Source: Hymenobacter nitidus
GTDB lineage: Bacteria; Bacteroidota; Bacteroidia; Cytophagales; Hymenobacteraceae
DNA: 64,000 nt
NCBI RefSeq assembly: GCF_020447315.1
Contig: NZ_JAJADQ010000001.1
Coordinates: forward strand, 620,001 to 684,000
Direction of reading: 5' to 3'
A program made the translations under genes and the position numbers. This document shows positions 40,800 to 49,800 of the stretch, piece after piece (positions within the stretch are counted from its first letter, which is position 1; every line of letters begins with the position of its first letter). The notes under the pieces are model-generated. The model saw nothing but the letters and a program-made list of their open reading frames with translations, ran no database searches and had not been told where the DNA came from.

Positions 40800-42029
40800 T
40801 TAGTCTTTCTTCTCGCCTTCGGCGGGCGGGCCGAGCACCTTCACCTTGTCGGTTTTGGTCAGGCCCGACAGCACCTCCACGTTGATACCGTCGGAAAGGC
40901 CGGTTTTGATCAGGCGCTTCTGAAACTGCTGGGGCGCGGTTTCGACCTCCACAAACACGCTGTCCTTGTTGACTTTCCCGAACTGCAGCAGGCTTTCCCG
41001 GATGGCCAGCACCTGGCTGCGGCGGCCCAGCACGATGTCGCCGTTGGCCGAGTAGCCGGCCCGCAGAAACTGCCCGGGCTTAAGGCGCACGTTGGCCCGC
41101 ACCTGAAACTTGATGGCGCCTTCCTCCGTGATACCCTTGGGAGCAATGTATTCGAGCGTGGCCGGGAAGTTCTCGCCTTCCAGCGCCCCCACGGTCAGGT
41201 TCAGGTCCATGCCTTCGCGCACCTTGCCCACTTCGCTTTCGTCGACTTTACCTTCAAACACGAGGCTTTTCATATCGGCAATGGCGGCAATGGTAGTTCC
41301 CTCGTTGAAGTTGTTGCGCTCTACTACCGACGAGCCGACCTTGATGGGCACATCCAGCACTAGGCCCGTGATGGTGGAGCGCACGGTGTTGGAAGCGCCG
41401 CCGGTGTTGCGCGAGGCGCCGCGCTGGGCAATCTGCAAGTCGTTCTGGGCCGCGTCGAGGGCCTGCTTTTTGGCGCGCACATCGGCCAGCAGGCGGTTAA
41501 ATTCCTGCTCGGCAATGACTTTTTGCTCGAACAAGGGCCGCTGCCGGTCCAGCTCCACCTGGGAGGTTTCCAGGGCTACGCGGGCCGCCTGAATGTTGTT
41601 CTGGGCGTTGTTTACGTTGGCCGCGTTAGCCACCGTACGGATGCGGGCAATAAGCTGGCCTTCCTTAATCGGCTCCCCGGCCTCCACGAACAGCTCCTCC
41701 ACGATGCCCGACACCTGGGGCTTGATCTGCACCTCGCGGCGCGGTACGATGCTGCCCGTGGCCACCGTTTTCTTCACGATGTCGGTCAGGAAGGGCGTTT
41801 CGGTCTTGTAGGTAACGGGGTTGGTGTGGGCCTGCTTCCAGAAGTAGTTGGCCAGCCAGCCGAAACCGGCCAGCAGCAGCAGCACCAGAATGCCGAGGAA
41901 AATTCGTTTCATGGTAATTAACGGTGGTTTGGGCGGCTGATACGGCGCCTGATAGTCGTGGGGCATGCGCGCCGGAGCCGTCAGGGGCTCCACTTCGACA
42001 GCTTCGTCTGGCAGTGCTTGGTTGTTCAT
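40800..42029 (-). CDS. Periplasmic adaptor of a MacAB/RND-type efflux system
   Basis: 409 residues from ATG 42029; an ATG at 41912 (MKRIFLGILVLLLLAGFG) would remove a proline-rich 39-residue N-terminus and place the membrane anchor first. I cannot choose between them. Order: anchor helix, barrel-sandwich half (VATGSIVPRREVQIKPQVSG), coiled-coil hairpin (about 125-215), second lipoyl half, beta barrel, and membrane-proximal domain. This is the HlyD/MacA membrane-fusion architecture. It is the last gene of the minus-strand export operon and would bridge the two permeases to an outer-membrane channel encoded elsewhere. Confidence 0.9.
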   Translation of the reverse strand: MNNQALPDEAVEVEPLTAPARMPHDYQAPYQPPKPPLITMKRIFLGILVLLLLAGFGWLANYFWKQAHTNPVTYKTETPFLTDIVKKTVATGSIVPRREVQIKPQVSGIVEELFVEAGEPIKEGQLIARIRTVANAANVNNAQNNIQAARVALETSQVELDRQRPLFEQKVIAEQEFNRLLADVRAKKQALDAAQNDLQIAQRGASRNTGGASNTVRSTITGLVLDVPIKVGSSVVERNNFNEGTTIAAIADMKSLVFEGKVDESEVGKVREGMDLNLTVGALEGENFPATLEYIAPKGITEEGAIKFQVRANVRLKPGQFLRAGYSANGDIVLGRRSQVLAIRESLLQFGKVNKDSVFVEVETAPQQFQKRLIKTGLSDGINVEVLSGLTKTDKVKVLGPPAEGEKKD

Positions 42030-42060
42030 GGCCGGGCCCTTGCGGGGTTAGTGTGAAATG

Positions 42061-42161
42061 GTGATTTAGTGATTTAGCGACTTAGTGAGTTCGATGTCTG
42101 AGAAGAGCAAAACCAGGCGATTTAAACGACAACTCACTAAGCCGCTAAATCGCTAAGCCAC
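42061..42161. repeat. Inverted 8-nt-period repeat between permease and adaptor genes
   Basis: Left copy 42061-42091 and inverted right copy 42131-42161 match at 27 of 31 positions. Each is built of 8-nt units like CACTAAGT-CGCTAAAT. A third copy lies at 45297-45328 in the same operon. Confidence 0.7.
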
Positions 42162-42164
42162 TGA

Positions 42165-43406
42165 TTATTCGTCTTTAAGAGCTACCACGGGCTGCACCCG
42201 GGCGGCAATGGCGGCCGGCACCAGGCCGGCCACGCCGCCGGCTACCACCAGCAGCACCACGGCCGTGAGGGCCACGCCCAGATCTACCTGTGGATTGGCG
42301 AAGAAGCCCACGTCCTGCCCGGCAATCATAGAATTGATGCCCGCCATCAGGGCCGTACCGCACAGCAGCCCGATCAGGCCGGCGGCGGCGGTAATGACGA
42401 TGCTTTCCTGCACAATCAGGCTGATAATGCTCCAGGGAGTAGCGCCCAGGGCCTTGCGAATGCCGATTTCCTTGGTGCGCTCCTTCACCACGATGAGCAT
42501 GATGTTGCTCACCCCGATGATGCCGGCCAGAATGGTACCGATGCTGACCAGCCAGCTGAAGCCCGAAATGCCGGTAAACAGGCCCTGCACCCGCTCGAAC
42601 TCCTCTTCCACGTTGGCCGAGCCAAAGGCCCGGTCGTCGGTGGGCGCCACTTTGTGCTGCCGGGCCAGCAGCTGCTTCACCTTGGTTTCGACCACGGCGG
42701 CCGGAATACCGGGCTTGGGAATGAAGGCGAAGTAGCCCACCTTGTTTACCTGGTTGAAGGTAACCTGCAGGGCCGTAAGCGGAATCATGATGGTCTGGGC
42801 GTCCTGCTGGGCATTTTCAGGCTTGCCCTCGGCCTTGAACAAGCCCACCACCCGGAAGAAAATGCCCTTGATGCGGATTTCCTTACCTAGCGGGTTGTCG
42901 GTGCCGAAGAGCACCTCGGCTACCCGGTCGCCGATGACGGCCACCTTGCGCCGCTCGTCGATGTCGATGTCGTTGATGAAGCGGCCAGAGGTCAGGTGCA
43001 GGGCCTTTACGGCGGGGTAGCCGGGGTATTCGCCGTTCACCGTGAAAGCCGAGCTTTTGGTGCCGTACTGTACTGTGAAAGCACCGTCGAGGGAGCCGCG
43101 GGGCAGCACGAAAGCCGCCTCGGGGACTTCGCGCAGCAGGGCCGCCACGTCGTCGTTGGTAAACTGAATGAAGCGGCCCACCTTGAGGCCGGCGTAGGGC
43201 ACGCTGGTGCGCTGACTCCAGACGAACACGGCGTTTTTGGCCACGTCAAATTCTCTTTCGACCCCGTTGCGGAAGCCTTTGCCCGAGCCCAGCAGCACCA
43301 CGAGCATGAAAATTCCCCAGAACACGCCAAACGCCGTGAGCCCCGTGCGCAGCTTATGCCGCCGCACCGTGCTCCAGATTTCGCTCCATTTGTCGAGGTC
43401 AAACAT
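42165..43406 (-). CDS. ABC transporter permease, MacB/FtsX type
   Basis: 413 residues. N-terminal helix after IWSTVRRHKLRTGLTAFGVFWGIFML, a large periplasmic domain (about 50-280), then three helices with the coupling segment KERTKEIGIRKALGATPWSI and VPAAIAARVQPVVALKDE at the end. This is the MacB_PCD plus FtsX layout, but without an ATPase domain, which is supplied in trans by the gene at 45324. It is paralogous to the 413-residue permease 14 bp upstream. The two likely form a heterodimer that drives periplasmic export by mechanotransmission. Confidence 0.92.
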   Translation of the reverse strand: MFDLDKWSEIWSTVRRHKLRTGLTAFGVFWGIFMLVVLLGSGKGFRNGVEREFDVAKNAVFVWSQRTSVPYAGLKVGRFIQFTNDDVAALLREVPEAAFVLPRGSLDGAFTVQYGTKSSAFTVNGEYPGYPAVKALHLTSGRFINDIDIDERRKVAVIGDRVAEVLFGTDNPLGKEIRIKGIFFRVVGLFKAEGKPENAQQDAQTIMIPLTALQVTFNQVNKVGYFAFIPKPGIPAAVVETKVKQLLARQHKVAPTDDRAFGSANVEEEFERVQGLFTGISGFSWLVSIGTILAGIIGVSNIMLIVVKERTKEIGIRKALGATPWSIISLIVQESIVITAAAGLIGLLCGTALMAGINSMIAGQDVGFFANPQVDLGVALTAVVLLVVAGGVAGLVPAAIAARVQPVVALKDE

Positions 43407-43420
43407 TGGGCAAAGAATAG

Positions 43421-44662
43421 TTAGTCAGCGCGTAAGGCTTCAATGGGTTTCACGTTGGCGGCTTTCATGGCCGGAATCAGGCCGGCCACGGCCCCGGAGA
43501 TGACCAGCAGCAGCGTCGCACTCACGGCCACGCTGAGGTTGACTTCCGGGTGGTCGAAATACGAGGATGAGCCGCCGGCTTTTTCGAGCATGTAGCGCAC
43601 AAAATCCAGCAGGGCCACGCCAAACAGCAGCCCCAGGTAGCCCGAGAAGCTGGTGATGACCACCGACTCCTGCACAATCATGCTGATGATGCTCCAGGGC
43701 GTGGCGCCCAGGGCCTTGCGCACCCCGATTTCCCGGGTCCGCTCCTGCACGATGATGAGCATGATATTGCTCACGCCCACCACACCGGCCACCAGGGTCA
43801 GCACTCCGATAACACTCACAAACAGCTTGATACCGGTAAACAGGCCCTCAAACCGCTTCACTTCCTCCTCGTTGTTGTCCAGCTCCAGAGCCTGCTTGTC
43901 GGCCGGGTCGAACTGGTGGCGGCGGGCCAGCAGCGTCCGCACCTGGTCTTCGAGCTGCTTTACGGGCGTGCCCTTGGTGCTGCTGATGCCGATGCGCTGC
44001 ACCTGGTTGTACTGGTTGAACGTGGTCTGGAAGGTGCTGAAAGGCACGAAGGCCCGCTCCTCGTTGCGGCCGTTGTTGCCGGTGTGGGTGAAGATGCCAA
44101 CGACTTTGAAGAAAACACCCTTCACCTGCACGTACTGCCCAATGGCCGGGGCGTCGCCGAACAGCACCTTGCGCACCTTCTCCCCCATGATCATCACTTT
44201 GCGCCGCTCGATGCCATCCAATGGACTCAGCAGGCGGCCCTGGGTGAGTTTTTCGCCGTTAAGCTGAAAGAACTCGGCCGTGGCGCCAAACACCTGGTAG
44301 GAGCCGTTCTTGGTTTTGTTCACGATGGTGTACTCGCCAAACAGGCGGTTGCGCGAGGCCAGCAGCTCCACGCCATCTACCTGGTGGCGAATGGCTTCCA
44401 GATCGTCGTTGGTAAACTTCAGCTCCCGGCCCGGTTTCAGACCCTGCCACGGCAGGGAGGTTTTGCCCGCACTCACAAACAGGCTGTTCATGGCCCCGCC
44501 GCCAAACTCTTTCCAGATGCCGTTCTCGATACCCTTGCCCGCACCCAGCAGCAGCACTAGCATGAAGATGCCCCAAAACACCCCGAAAGCCGTCAGAAAC
44601 GTGCGCAGCTTGTTGCGGCGCATGGTTCCTAGGATTTCCTGCCATTTGTCGAGGTCAAACAT
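43421..44662 (-). CDS. ABC transporter permease, MacB/FtsX type (paralog)
   Basis: 413 residues, same architecture as its neighbour: EILGTMRRNKLRTFLTAFGVFWG N-terminal helix, periplasmic domain, then QERTREIGVRKALGATPWSI and IPAMKAANVKPIEALRAD. The periplasmic parts differ markedly while the membrane parts stay alike, so the pair arose by duplication and probably forms the two non-identical halves of one exporter. It is separated by 14 bp from the next permease. Confidence 0.92.
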   Translation of the reverse strand: MFDLDKWQEILGTMRRNKLRTFLTAFGVFWGIFMLVLLLGAGKGIENGIWKEFGGGAMNSLFVSAGKTSLPWQGLKPGRELKFTNDDLEAIRHQVDGVELLASRNRLFGEYTIVNKTKNGSYQVFGATAEFFQLNGEKLTQGRLLSPLDGIERRKVMIMGEKVRKVLFGDAPAIGQYVQVKGVFFKVVGIFTHTGNNGRNEERAFVPFSTFQTTFNQYNQVQRIGISSTKGTPVKQLEDQVRTLLARRHQFDPADKQALELDNNEEEVKRFEGLFTGIKLFVSVIGVLTLVAGVVGVSNIMLIIVQERTREIGVRKALGATPWSIISMIVQESVVITSFSGYLGLLFGVALLDFVRYMLEKAGGSSSYFDHPEVNLSVAVSATLLLVISGAVAGLIPAMKAANVKPIEALRAD

Positions 44663-44670
44663 GGATTTCT

Positions 44671-44707
44671 AATGTGCTGATGTGAAGAATGTGGGCAATG
44701 TGCTAAT
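44671..44707. repeat. AATGTG-rich imperfect repeat, copy B
   Basis: Repeats of AATGTG spaced by CTG, AAG, GGGC and similar, just upstream of the permease ATG. A similar stretch (copy A) lies at 281-317 behind the HMA-like gene. Confidence 0.5.
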
Positions 44708-44772
44708 GGGGGAAGGCAGTTGAGATGGGTAATATGCTGCTGGTAAAATGTGACAGGCTACTATCCTCACTC

Positions 44773-45273
44773 TTATTCTCTGCAGCTGTTTCGCAGTTTC
44801 TCCAGGCGGCGCACCACGTCTTTCACCGTGGCCTCACTGCTGGTATAAAGCGGCAGCTCGAAGGTGATGTTGCTGCCCTTTCTGCTCTTGCTGATTTTAA
44901 TCTGGTAGTGCTGCTGCCCGTCGTCGTTGGTGGCCGGCGCATACGTCAGGGCCTGCACATCGGCCCAGTCGAAGCTCATCTTTAGCTCGAAAAAGCCGTC
45001 GGCCATGCGCATGGCCCAGCCCCCGGAGTCGCCGCCCCCGTAGCTCATGGCCAGCGGCTTGCTCATCTGTACCTCCGCGCCCCGGTCCCGGATGATCTGC
45101 TCGGCGTGGCAGCCTCTCAGGGCCAGATGCACGTCCTGCTTGGGCTTTTTGGGGTCCTGCATCAGCTGGTCGAGCTGCTGCATCAGAGCCTGCTGCTCGG
45201 CCGCCGCGGTTTGGGCCTGACTGACGGTAACAGTACTGCCAACCAGCAGCCCAGCAAAAAGGAAGGTCTTCAT
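44773..45273 (-). CDS. Exported protein of unknown function inside the export operon
   Basis: 166 residues with a signal peptide (MKTFLFAGLLVGSTVTVSQAQ). The mature part begins with a Gln-rich helix, then RGCHAEQIIRDRGAEVQM, a GGGDSGGW turn and beta strands (FFELKMSFDWADVQALTYAP, YQIKISKSRKGSNITFELPLY). It ends in a charged helix with a Cys near the C-terminus (LRNSCRE). Two cysteines could form a disulphide. No family recognised. Its place between ATPase and permease genes suggests a periplasmic accessory or a chance insertion. Confidence 0.65.
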   Translation of the reverse strand: MKTFLFAGLLVGSTVTVSQAQTAAAEQQALMQQLDQLMQDPKKPKQDVHLALRGCHAEQIIRDRGAEVQMSKPLAMSYGGGDSGGWAMRMADGFFELKMSFDWADVQALTYAPATNDDGQQHYQIKISKSRKGSNITFELPLYTSSEATVKDVVRRLEKLRNSCRE

Positions 45274-45296
45274 AGCAACGCCCGATTAGAACGACA

Positions 45297-45328
45297 AACT
45301 CACTAAATCACTAAGTCGCTAAATCACT
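45297..45328. repeat. 8-nt-period repeat, third copy
   Basis: Units CACTAAAT-CACTAAGT-CGCTAAAT-CACT in direct succession. It is of the same family as 42061-42161, and reaches into the last codons of the ATPase gene. Confidence 0.65.
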
Positions 45329-45992
45329 CCCGCACAATCAGCCCGTCACGAATGCGGATCAGCCGGTCGGTCTGGGCAGCAATGTCGTTTTCGTGGGTCA
45401 CGATGACGACCGTCATGCCTTCCTTGTTCACCGCCTTGAAAATGTCCATCACCTCCTGCGTGGTGTGCGTATCGAGGGCGCCGGTGGGCTCATCGGCCAG
45501 AATCAGCTTGGGCTGGCTGATCAGGGCGCGGGCAATGGCCACGCGCTGCCGCTGCCCGCCCGAAAGCTCGCTGGGCAGGTGGTCGGCGCGGTCGGCCAGG
45601 CCCACCCGGTCGAGGTATTCGAGCGCCAGCTTGTTCCGCTCCCGCCGGCTCACTTTCTGGTAGTACAGCGGCAGGGCCACATTTTCCAGCGCGTTCTTAA
45701 AGTTCAGCAGGTTGAAGGACTGAAACACAAAGCCCAGAAACTGATTGCGGTACTGCGCGGCCCGGGTCTGCGACAGGTTCCGGTCGATGCGGGTACCAGC
45801 CAGCGTGTAGTCGCCCTGGTCGAAGTCGTCGAGGATGCCCAGAATGTTGAGCAGCGTGCTTTTGCCCGAGCCCGACGAGCCCATGATGCTGACTAGCTCT
45901 CCCTCCCGGATGTGCATGTCGATGCCCTTGAGCACCTCCAGCCGGTTGGCTCCCACCTCGTACGTCTTCCGAATATTGCGCAGCTGTATCAT
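45324..45992 (-). CDS. ABC transporter ATPase, MacB/LolD type
   Basis: 222 residues from ATG 45992 ([14 protein letters not shown]), preferred to the upstream ATG at 46052 because it matches the family start and lies just after a promoter. Walker [11 protein letters not shown]-loop FVFQSFNLL, signature [15 protein letters not shown], Walker [13 protein letters not shown], switch His VTHEND. This is the LolD/MacB ATPase class. It is the first gene of the operon with the secreted protein, two permeases and adaptor. Promoter elements at 46042-46072. Confidence 0.95.
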   Translation of the reverse strand: MIQLRNIRKTYEVGANRLEVLKGIDMHIREGELVSIMGSSGSGKSTLLNILGILDDFDQGDYTLAGTRIDRNLSQTRAAQYRNQFLGFVFQSFNLLNFKNALENVALPLYYQKVSRRERNKLALEYLDRVGLADRADHLPSELSGGQRQRVAIARALISQPKLILADEPTGALDTHTTQEVMDIFKAVNKEGMTVVIVTHENDIAAQTDRLIRIRDGLIVRE

Positions 45993-46041
45993 AAAGCAGA
46001 TAGCAAACCAGTTAGCTTGTTTAACCGAGTAGCATGCAATA

Positions 46042-46072
46042 CAAAGTAGCACGATTTCTCAGAAAAAGCAAA
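46042..46072 (-). promoter_or_regulatory. Promoter of the export operon
   Basis: On the minus strand TTTG (46069-46072) and TACTTTG (46042-46048) are separated by 20 bp, near the Bacteroidota -33/-7 arrangement; the -7 box is one T short of TAnnTTTG. Transcription would begin about 43 nt before the ATPase ATG. Confidence 0.5.
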
Positions 46073-46251
46073 GTGAAGCCCGTTATTTTTTCATTGCCCC
46101 GCACTAACTGCGCGGCCAGCAACGTGCGGATAGATGGTAGCCCCCAGCGAAAGGTTGCCTGAGCTTTTATTAATATAGCAAAAGTTGATTTTGGCTGGGT
46201 ACTATTTTGCCTTGCTTAACTTCTACCTTACCTGAGTACCCGGTGCAAGCA

Positions 46252-47052
46252 ATGCCGCAAGTCATGCCCTTCACAAACCAAGTTATCTGGATTACGGGTG
46301 CCTCCGCCGGCATTGGCGAGGCCCTGGCTAAGGAATTTGCCCGCGCCGGGGCCCGCCTGATACTCTCGGCCCGCAATGTGGCCGAGCTGGAGCGGGTGCG
46401 CGCCGCCTGTGCCCCGGCCGAAGTACTGGTCCTGCCCCTGGATCTGGCCCACAGCTCCGATTTTCCGGCCCACGTAGCGCAGGTGCTGGCGCACTACGGC
46501 CGCCTCGACATACTCGTGAACAACGGCGGCATCAGCCAACGCTCCCTGACCCTGGACACCAGCCTCGACGTGCACCGGCGGCTGATGGAGGTCAACTACT
46601 TTGGCACCGTGGCCTTAACCAAAGCGGTGCTGCCCCACCTCATAGCGCAGGGTCAAGGGCAAATCGTGGTAGTAAGCAGCCTGGTGGGCAAATTCGGCTC
46701 GCCCTACCGCAGTGCCTACGCGGCCTCCAAGCATGCCCTGCACGGCTTTTTTGACTCATTACGAGCCGAAATATGGGCGTCAGGCGTGGGCATTACCATC
46801 ATCTGTCCGGGGTTTGTCCGCACGGGCGTGTCCGTCAACGCCCTTACCGCCGACGGCAGCCCGCAGCGTACGATGGACGAAGCCACGGCCCGGGGCCTGG
46901 CGCCCGAGGAGCTAGCGCTACAGGCGGTGCGTGCCATTGTGCGGCGCCGGCAGGAAGTGTATATCGGGGGCCGCGAAACGCTGGGCGTCTACCTGAAACG
47001 GTTTCTGCCCGGCCTGTTCAGCCGGGTGTTGCGCAGGGCGCAGGTTCGCTAA
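46252..47052 (+). CDS. Short-chain dehydrogenase/reductase
   Basis: 266 residues from ATG 46252; ATGs at 46207 and 46264 are alternatives. Rossmann motif TGASAGIGEALA, NNGG after the fourth strand, catalytic Ser in SSLVGKFG, YRSAYAASKHAL with the catalytic Tyr-x-x-x-Lys, and PGFVRTGVSV. It resembles the DHRS7-like/SDR subgroup with a basic C-terminal tail that may touch membranes. The substrate is unknown. It is convergent with the small lipoprotein gene, 6 bp apart. Confidence 0.9.
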   Translation: MPQVMPFTNQVIWITGASAGIGEALAKEFARAGARLILSARNVAELERVRAACAPAEVLVLPLDLAHSSDFPAHVAQVLAHYGRLDILVNNGGISQRSLTLDTSLDVHRRLMEVNYFGTVALTKAVLPHLIAQGQGQIVVVSSLVGKFGSPYRSAYAASKHALHGFFDSLRAEIWASGVGITIICPGFVRTGVSVNALTADGSPQRTMDEATARGLAPEELALQAVRAIVRRRQEVYIGGRETLGVYLKRFLPGLFSRVLRRAQVR

Positions 47053-47058
47053 GAGCGG

Positions 47059-47472
47059 CTACTTGCCGGAGCGGCGAGCTTGCATCTGAGCCTGCATCTG
47101 GCGCTTTTTGGCCTGGTACTGCTTGTACTGCGTGGGCGTCAGCACGGCTTTGAGCTGGCCTTCCGAATCGGCGTTAATAGCCTTCAACTCGGTCATCAGG
47201 GCCGTTTGGTTGCCGGCGTTCTGTTTGCGGGCCTCATTCACCTTCTCCACCGTACCGCTCAGAATAGCGCGGACCTTCCCCTGCTGGTCGGGCAGCAGCT
47301 TCAGCTCGTCGGTCATCACGTCGGTCAGGTCGCGGGCGGCGGCCTTGGGCACGGGCGCCGGGGCTACCGTCACCGACTTGGCCTCGGGAATATCCGCCTT
47401 CTGGCGGCGGGCACAACCAAACGTGACGGTGCTAAGCACGCCGAGAACAAGCAGGGAGCGGGTAAAAAGCAT
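47059..47472 (-). CDS. Small lipoprotein, Spy/CpxP-like helical
   Basis: 137 residues from ATG 47472, chosen for the signal MLFTRSLLVLGVLSTVTFGC with a lipobox Cys at 20. The mature part is helical. KLLPDQQGKVRAIL and LTPTQYKQYQAKKRQMQAQMQ resemble the LTPEQ..K repeat logic of Spy/CpxP-type periplasmic proteins. Likely tethered to a membrane facing the periplasm; role unknown. A 7-bp inverted repeat (GCGCAGT/ACTGCGC, 47477-47496) lies just before the start. Confidence 0.65.
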   Translation of the reverse strand: MLFTRSLLVLGVLSTVTFGCARRQKADIPEAKSVTVAPAPVPKAAARDLTDVMTDELKLLPDQQGKVRAILSGTVEKVNEARKQNAGNQTALMTELKAINADSEGQLKAVLTPTQYKQYQAKKRQMQAQMQARRSGK

Positions 47473-47567
47473 AGGAGCGCAGTGGGTGAACTGCGCTTGC
47501 ATACGCGAAAACCATACCCGGCGGTTATGCCCGCCCGGAAATGGGCCCTCCCACCGTTTTTTGGCCT

Positions 47568-49613
47568 TTATAAGCCCAGAGTCGCCACCCGATTGGTCGC
47601 CAGGCTAACGGTGCTGCTGCTCGCCTTCATCTCTTGGGCCGTATGGTGGGCCAGGGCCATAATCGTCAGCATGGGATTTACGCCGCTGCAGGCCGGAAAC
47701 GCCGAGCCGTCGGCCACGAACAGGTTACGAACCTCGTAGGTTTCGCCGTTAGGCTTCACTGGGTGCGTGGCTGCCTCGCCGCCCATGCGGCAGGTGCTCA
47801 TCTGGTGGGCGCTGTAGAGGCTGAACTGGTTGGGTTTCCACCCCAGATACGGCAGCTGATCGAGCACCTCGGGGTTTTGCAGTACGCCCTGGGCTGCGTG
47901 CAGCGTGGGCAGAGTGCCGTGGGGCAGATAGACCTTCCCGGCCCCGGCGGCCACATGAATTTCGGCGGCCGCCCGCACGCCCCGCAGCATGCTGGCCCGG
48001 TCGAAGTCGCTGAGCACGTAGTCGATGAGGGGCGCGCCGTGCTTGTCGATGCTGACGCGGCCCCCGTCCCGGTCCCGGGTCAGCACGATGAAGCTGCCCA
48101 AGCGGGCCGCGTCCAGCATCATCTGCTTATGCTGCTCGCCCGACAGCCAGGGCAGCACCATGGCCATGAGGCCGGCGTGGGCGGGCGGCGTTTCGAGCTT
48201 GGCCCCGAAGTTGGTGCCGTTCAGCCGCGTGAAACTGTCATTCACCACCGACATGCTCGGACCGTGCCAGGGGTCCATGCGGTGCGGGTATACGCCCGAA
48301 ACCACCACCGTCGGGTGCAGATGCAGATGCTGCCCAATATGCGGATGCCGCAGGCCGCTACGCAAGAGCAGGGCCGGCGTTTGGACCGCGCCCCCGGCCA
48401 CTACCACGCGCTTGGCCCGTACCGTGATGCGCACCGGCCGGCCGTCGGCGGTGGTATGCACGGCTTCGGCTCCGGTAGCTACGCCGGCCTGTACACTCAC
48501 GTGTTCTACCCGCGTGTCGGCCAGAATCCGGGCGCCGTGCTGGAAGGCTTGCAGCAAATAGGTGTTCAGAGTGCCCTGCTTGATGCCGTACCGGTCGCCC
48601 ATGGTGGAGTAGCCCAGGCCCTGAAAGTGCTGGTCCGACTCGGTGAGGCCTTTTTCGTTGCGCGGAATCAGCTTCACGTCCTGGCCCAGCTTAGTGGAGC
48701 CGTCCCACAACGCTTGGTTTTGACCGTTGTGGCGCGTGTAGCTGGTATTCACGCTCAGGGCCTGCTCCACGGCATCGAGGCTGTACTTGAACTGCTGCGA
48801 CGTGAAATGCGGCACCTGATGCTCCCGGGCCCATTCTTCGAGCACGTAGTCGGGAGTGCGGAACGAGCCGGCCCAGTTCACGGTGGTGCCCCCGCCGAGG
48901 CAGCTGCCGGCCAGCAGCGCCACGCCGCCGTCCTGGGTGGTCAGGGCGCCTTTGGCGTCGTAGAGCTTGCCCAGCATATCCACTTCGCGCTGGGTAAACT
49001 CGCAGCCGTGGCAGTACGGGCCTTTTTCGATAACCAGCACGTCGTGACCTGCGGCGGCCATTTCGCCCGCCACCACCCCGCCGCCGGCCCCACTGCCGAT
49101 AACCAGCACGTCGCAGTCGTAGGTGGTATCGGCCGTCGGCTGCAGGGTGCGGATGGGCTTGGGCGTGGCCACCACCTCATCGGGCAGCGGGCCGGGGTAG
49201 CCCATTCCCTCCCAGGCCCCGTTGGCCTGCCCGGCTGCCGACGAGCCGTAGTAGAGAAATACCAGCAGCTTGCGCAGGGCATGAAAGCCTTTACGCAGCT
49301 GGGGCAGGTTACTTTGGGCCCAGCTGCGCAGCATGTGGTGGCGCTGCTCGGGCTCGAGGCGCACGAAGGGTTTCAGGGGGCCAAACCAGGTGAGGCCCAG
49401 CATGGGGTTGGCCAACAGGCCCAGCAGCTTCTCAAACTCCTGCTGCGCCCCCAGCGGCTGGGCGCTCAGCACTTCCGCTATTTTCTGCCACTCAATACCC
49501 TGCGAGCCGCTGCGGGCCCAAAAGGCCGACTGCTCTCCCCGGGCCGGAAAACCCGGAATAAACGTATCGGCCAGGGCCTGCAACAAGGGTTGGTGGGCAG
49601 CAGTGAGAATCAT
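47568..49613 (-). CDS. GMC oxidoreductase, long-chain alcohol oxidase-like
   Basis: 681 residues. The first 130 residues (LLQALADTFIPGFPARGEQ, ending FLYYGSS) are the N-terminal module of plant and bacterial fatty-alcohol oxidases. The FAD motif is VLVIGSGAGGGVVAGEMA near 172. SCLGGGTTVNWAG is the GMC signature. GVNPMLTIMALAHHTA is the C-terminal active-site part. It would oxidise long-chain alcohols to aldehydes with FAD. An aldehyde dehydrogenase is encoded directly upstream on the same strand, with a terminator between them. Confidence 0.87.
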   Translation of the reverse strand: MILTAAHQPLLQALADTFIPGFPARGEQSAFWARSGSQGIEWQKIAEVLSAQPLGAQQEFEKLLGLLANPMLGLTWFGPLKPFVRLEPEQRHHMLRSWAQSNLPQLRKGFHALRKLLVFLYYGSSAAGQANGAWEGMGYPGPLPDEVVATPKPIRTLQPTADTTYDCDVLVIGSGAGGGVVAGEMAAAGHDVLVIEKGPYCHGCEFTQREVDMLGKLYDAKGALTTQDGGVALLAGSCLGGGTTVNWAGSFRTPDYVLEEWAREHQVPHFTSQQFKYSLDAVEQALSVNTSYTRHNGQNQALWDGSTKLGQDVKLIPRNEKGLTESDQHFQGLGYSTMGDRYGIKQGTLNTYLLQAFQHGARILADTRVEHVSVQAGVATGAEAVHTTADGRPVRITVRAKRVVVAGGAVQTPALLLRSGLRHPHIGQHLHLHPTVVVSGVYPHRMDPWHGPSMSVVNDSFTRLNGTNFGAKLETPPAHAGLMAMVLPWLSGEQHKQMMLDAARLGSFIVLTRDRDGGRVSIDKHGAPLIDYVLSDFDRASMLRGVRAAAEIHVAAGAGKVYLPHGTLPTLHAAQGVLQNPEVLDQLPYLGWKPNQFSLYSAHQMSTCRMGGEAATHPVKPNGETYEVRNLFVADGSAFPACSGVNPMLTIMALAHHTAQEMKASSSTVSLATNRVATLGL

Positions 49614-49753
49614 GGGAGCGGGCGAAAAAAGAGCGGAAGCGTCCCGGCTGGTGTGGCAAGCCGGCGGCCTGAAAAGTTCGTCAATTTCTCCGATATAGTC
49701 GGCATGCCGCCTATTGTTTCCGGTCGGGTTCTATTGTTTTGGCCGTCAACGGA

Positions 49754-49780
49754 AAAGGAGCACCGGTTGGATGCTCCTTT
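49754..49780. terminator. Intrinsic terminator between ALDH and GMC genes
   Basis: AAAGGAGCA pairs with TGCTCCTTT over a 9-nt loop. It stops the minus-strand ALDH transcript before the GMC gene. Confidence 0.7.
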
Positions 49781-49800
49781 CCTGTTGGTAATTAACAGCC

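Noticed and set aside
42061..42161. Possible CRISPR-like array
   Set aside because: Units are 8-nt repeats without unique spacers, and the two copies are inverted.
47477..47496. 7-bp inverted repeat before the small lipoprotein gene as an operator
   Set aside because: Short and GC-rich; likely chance in this composition.
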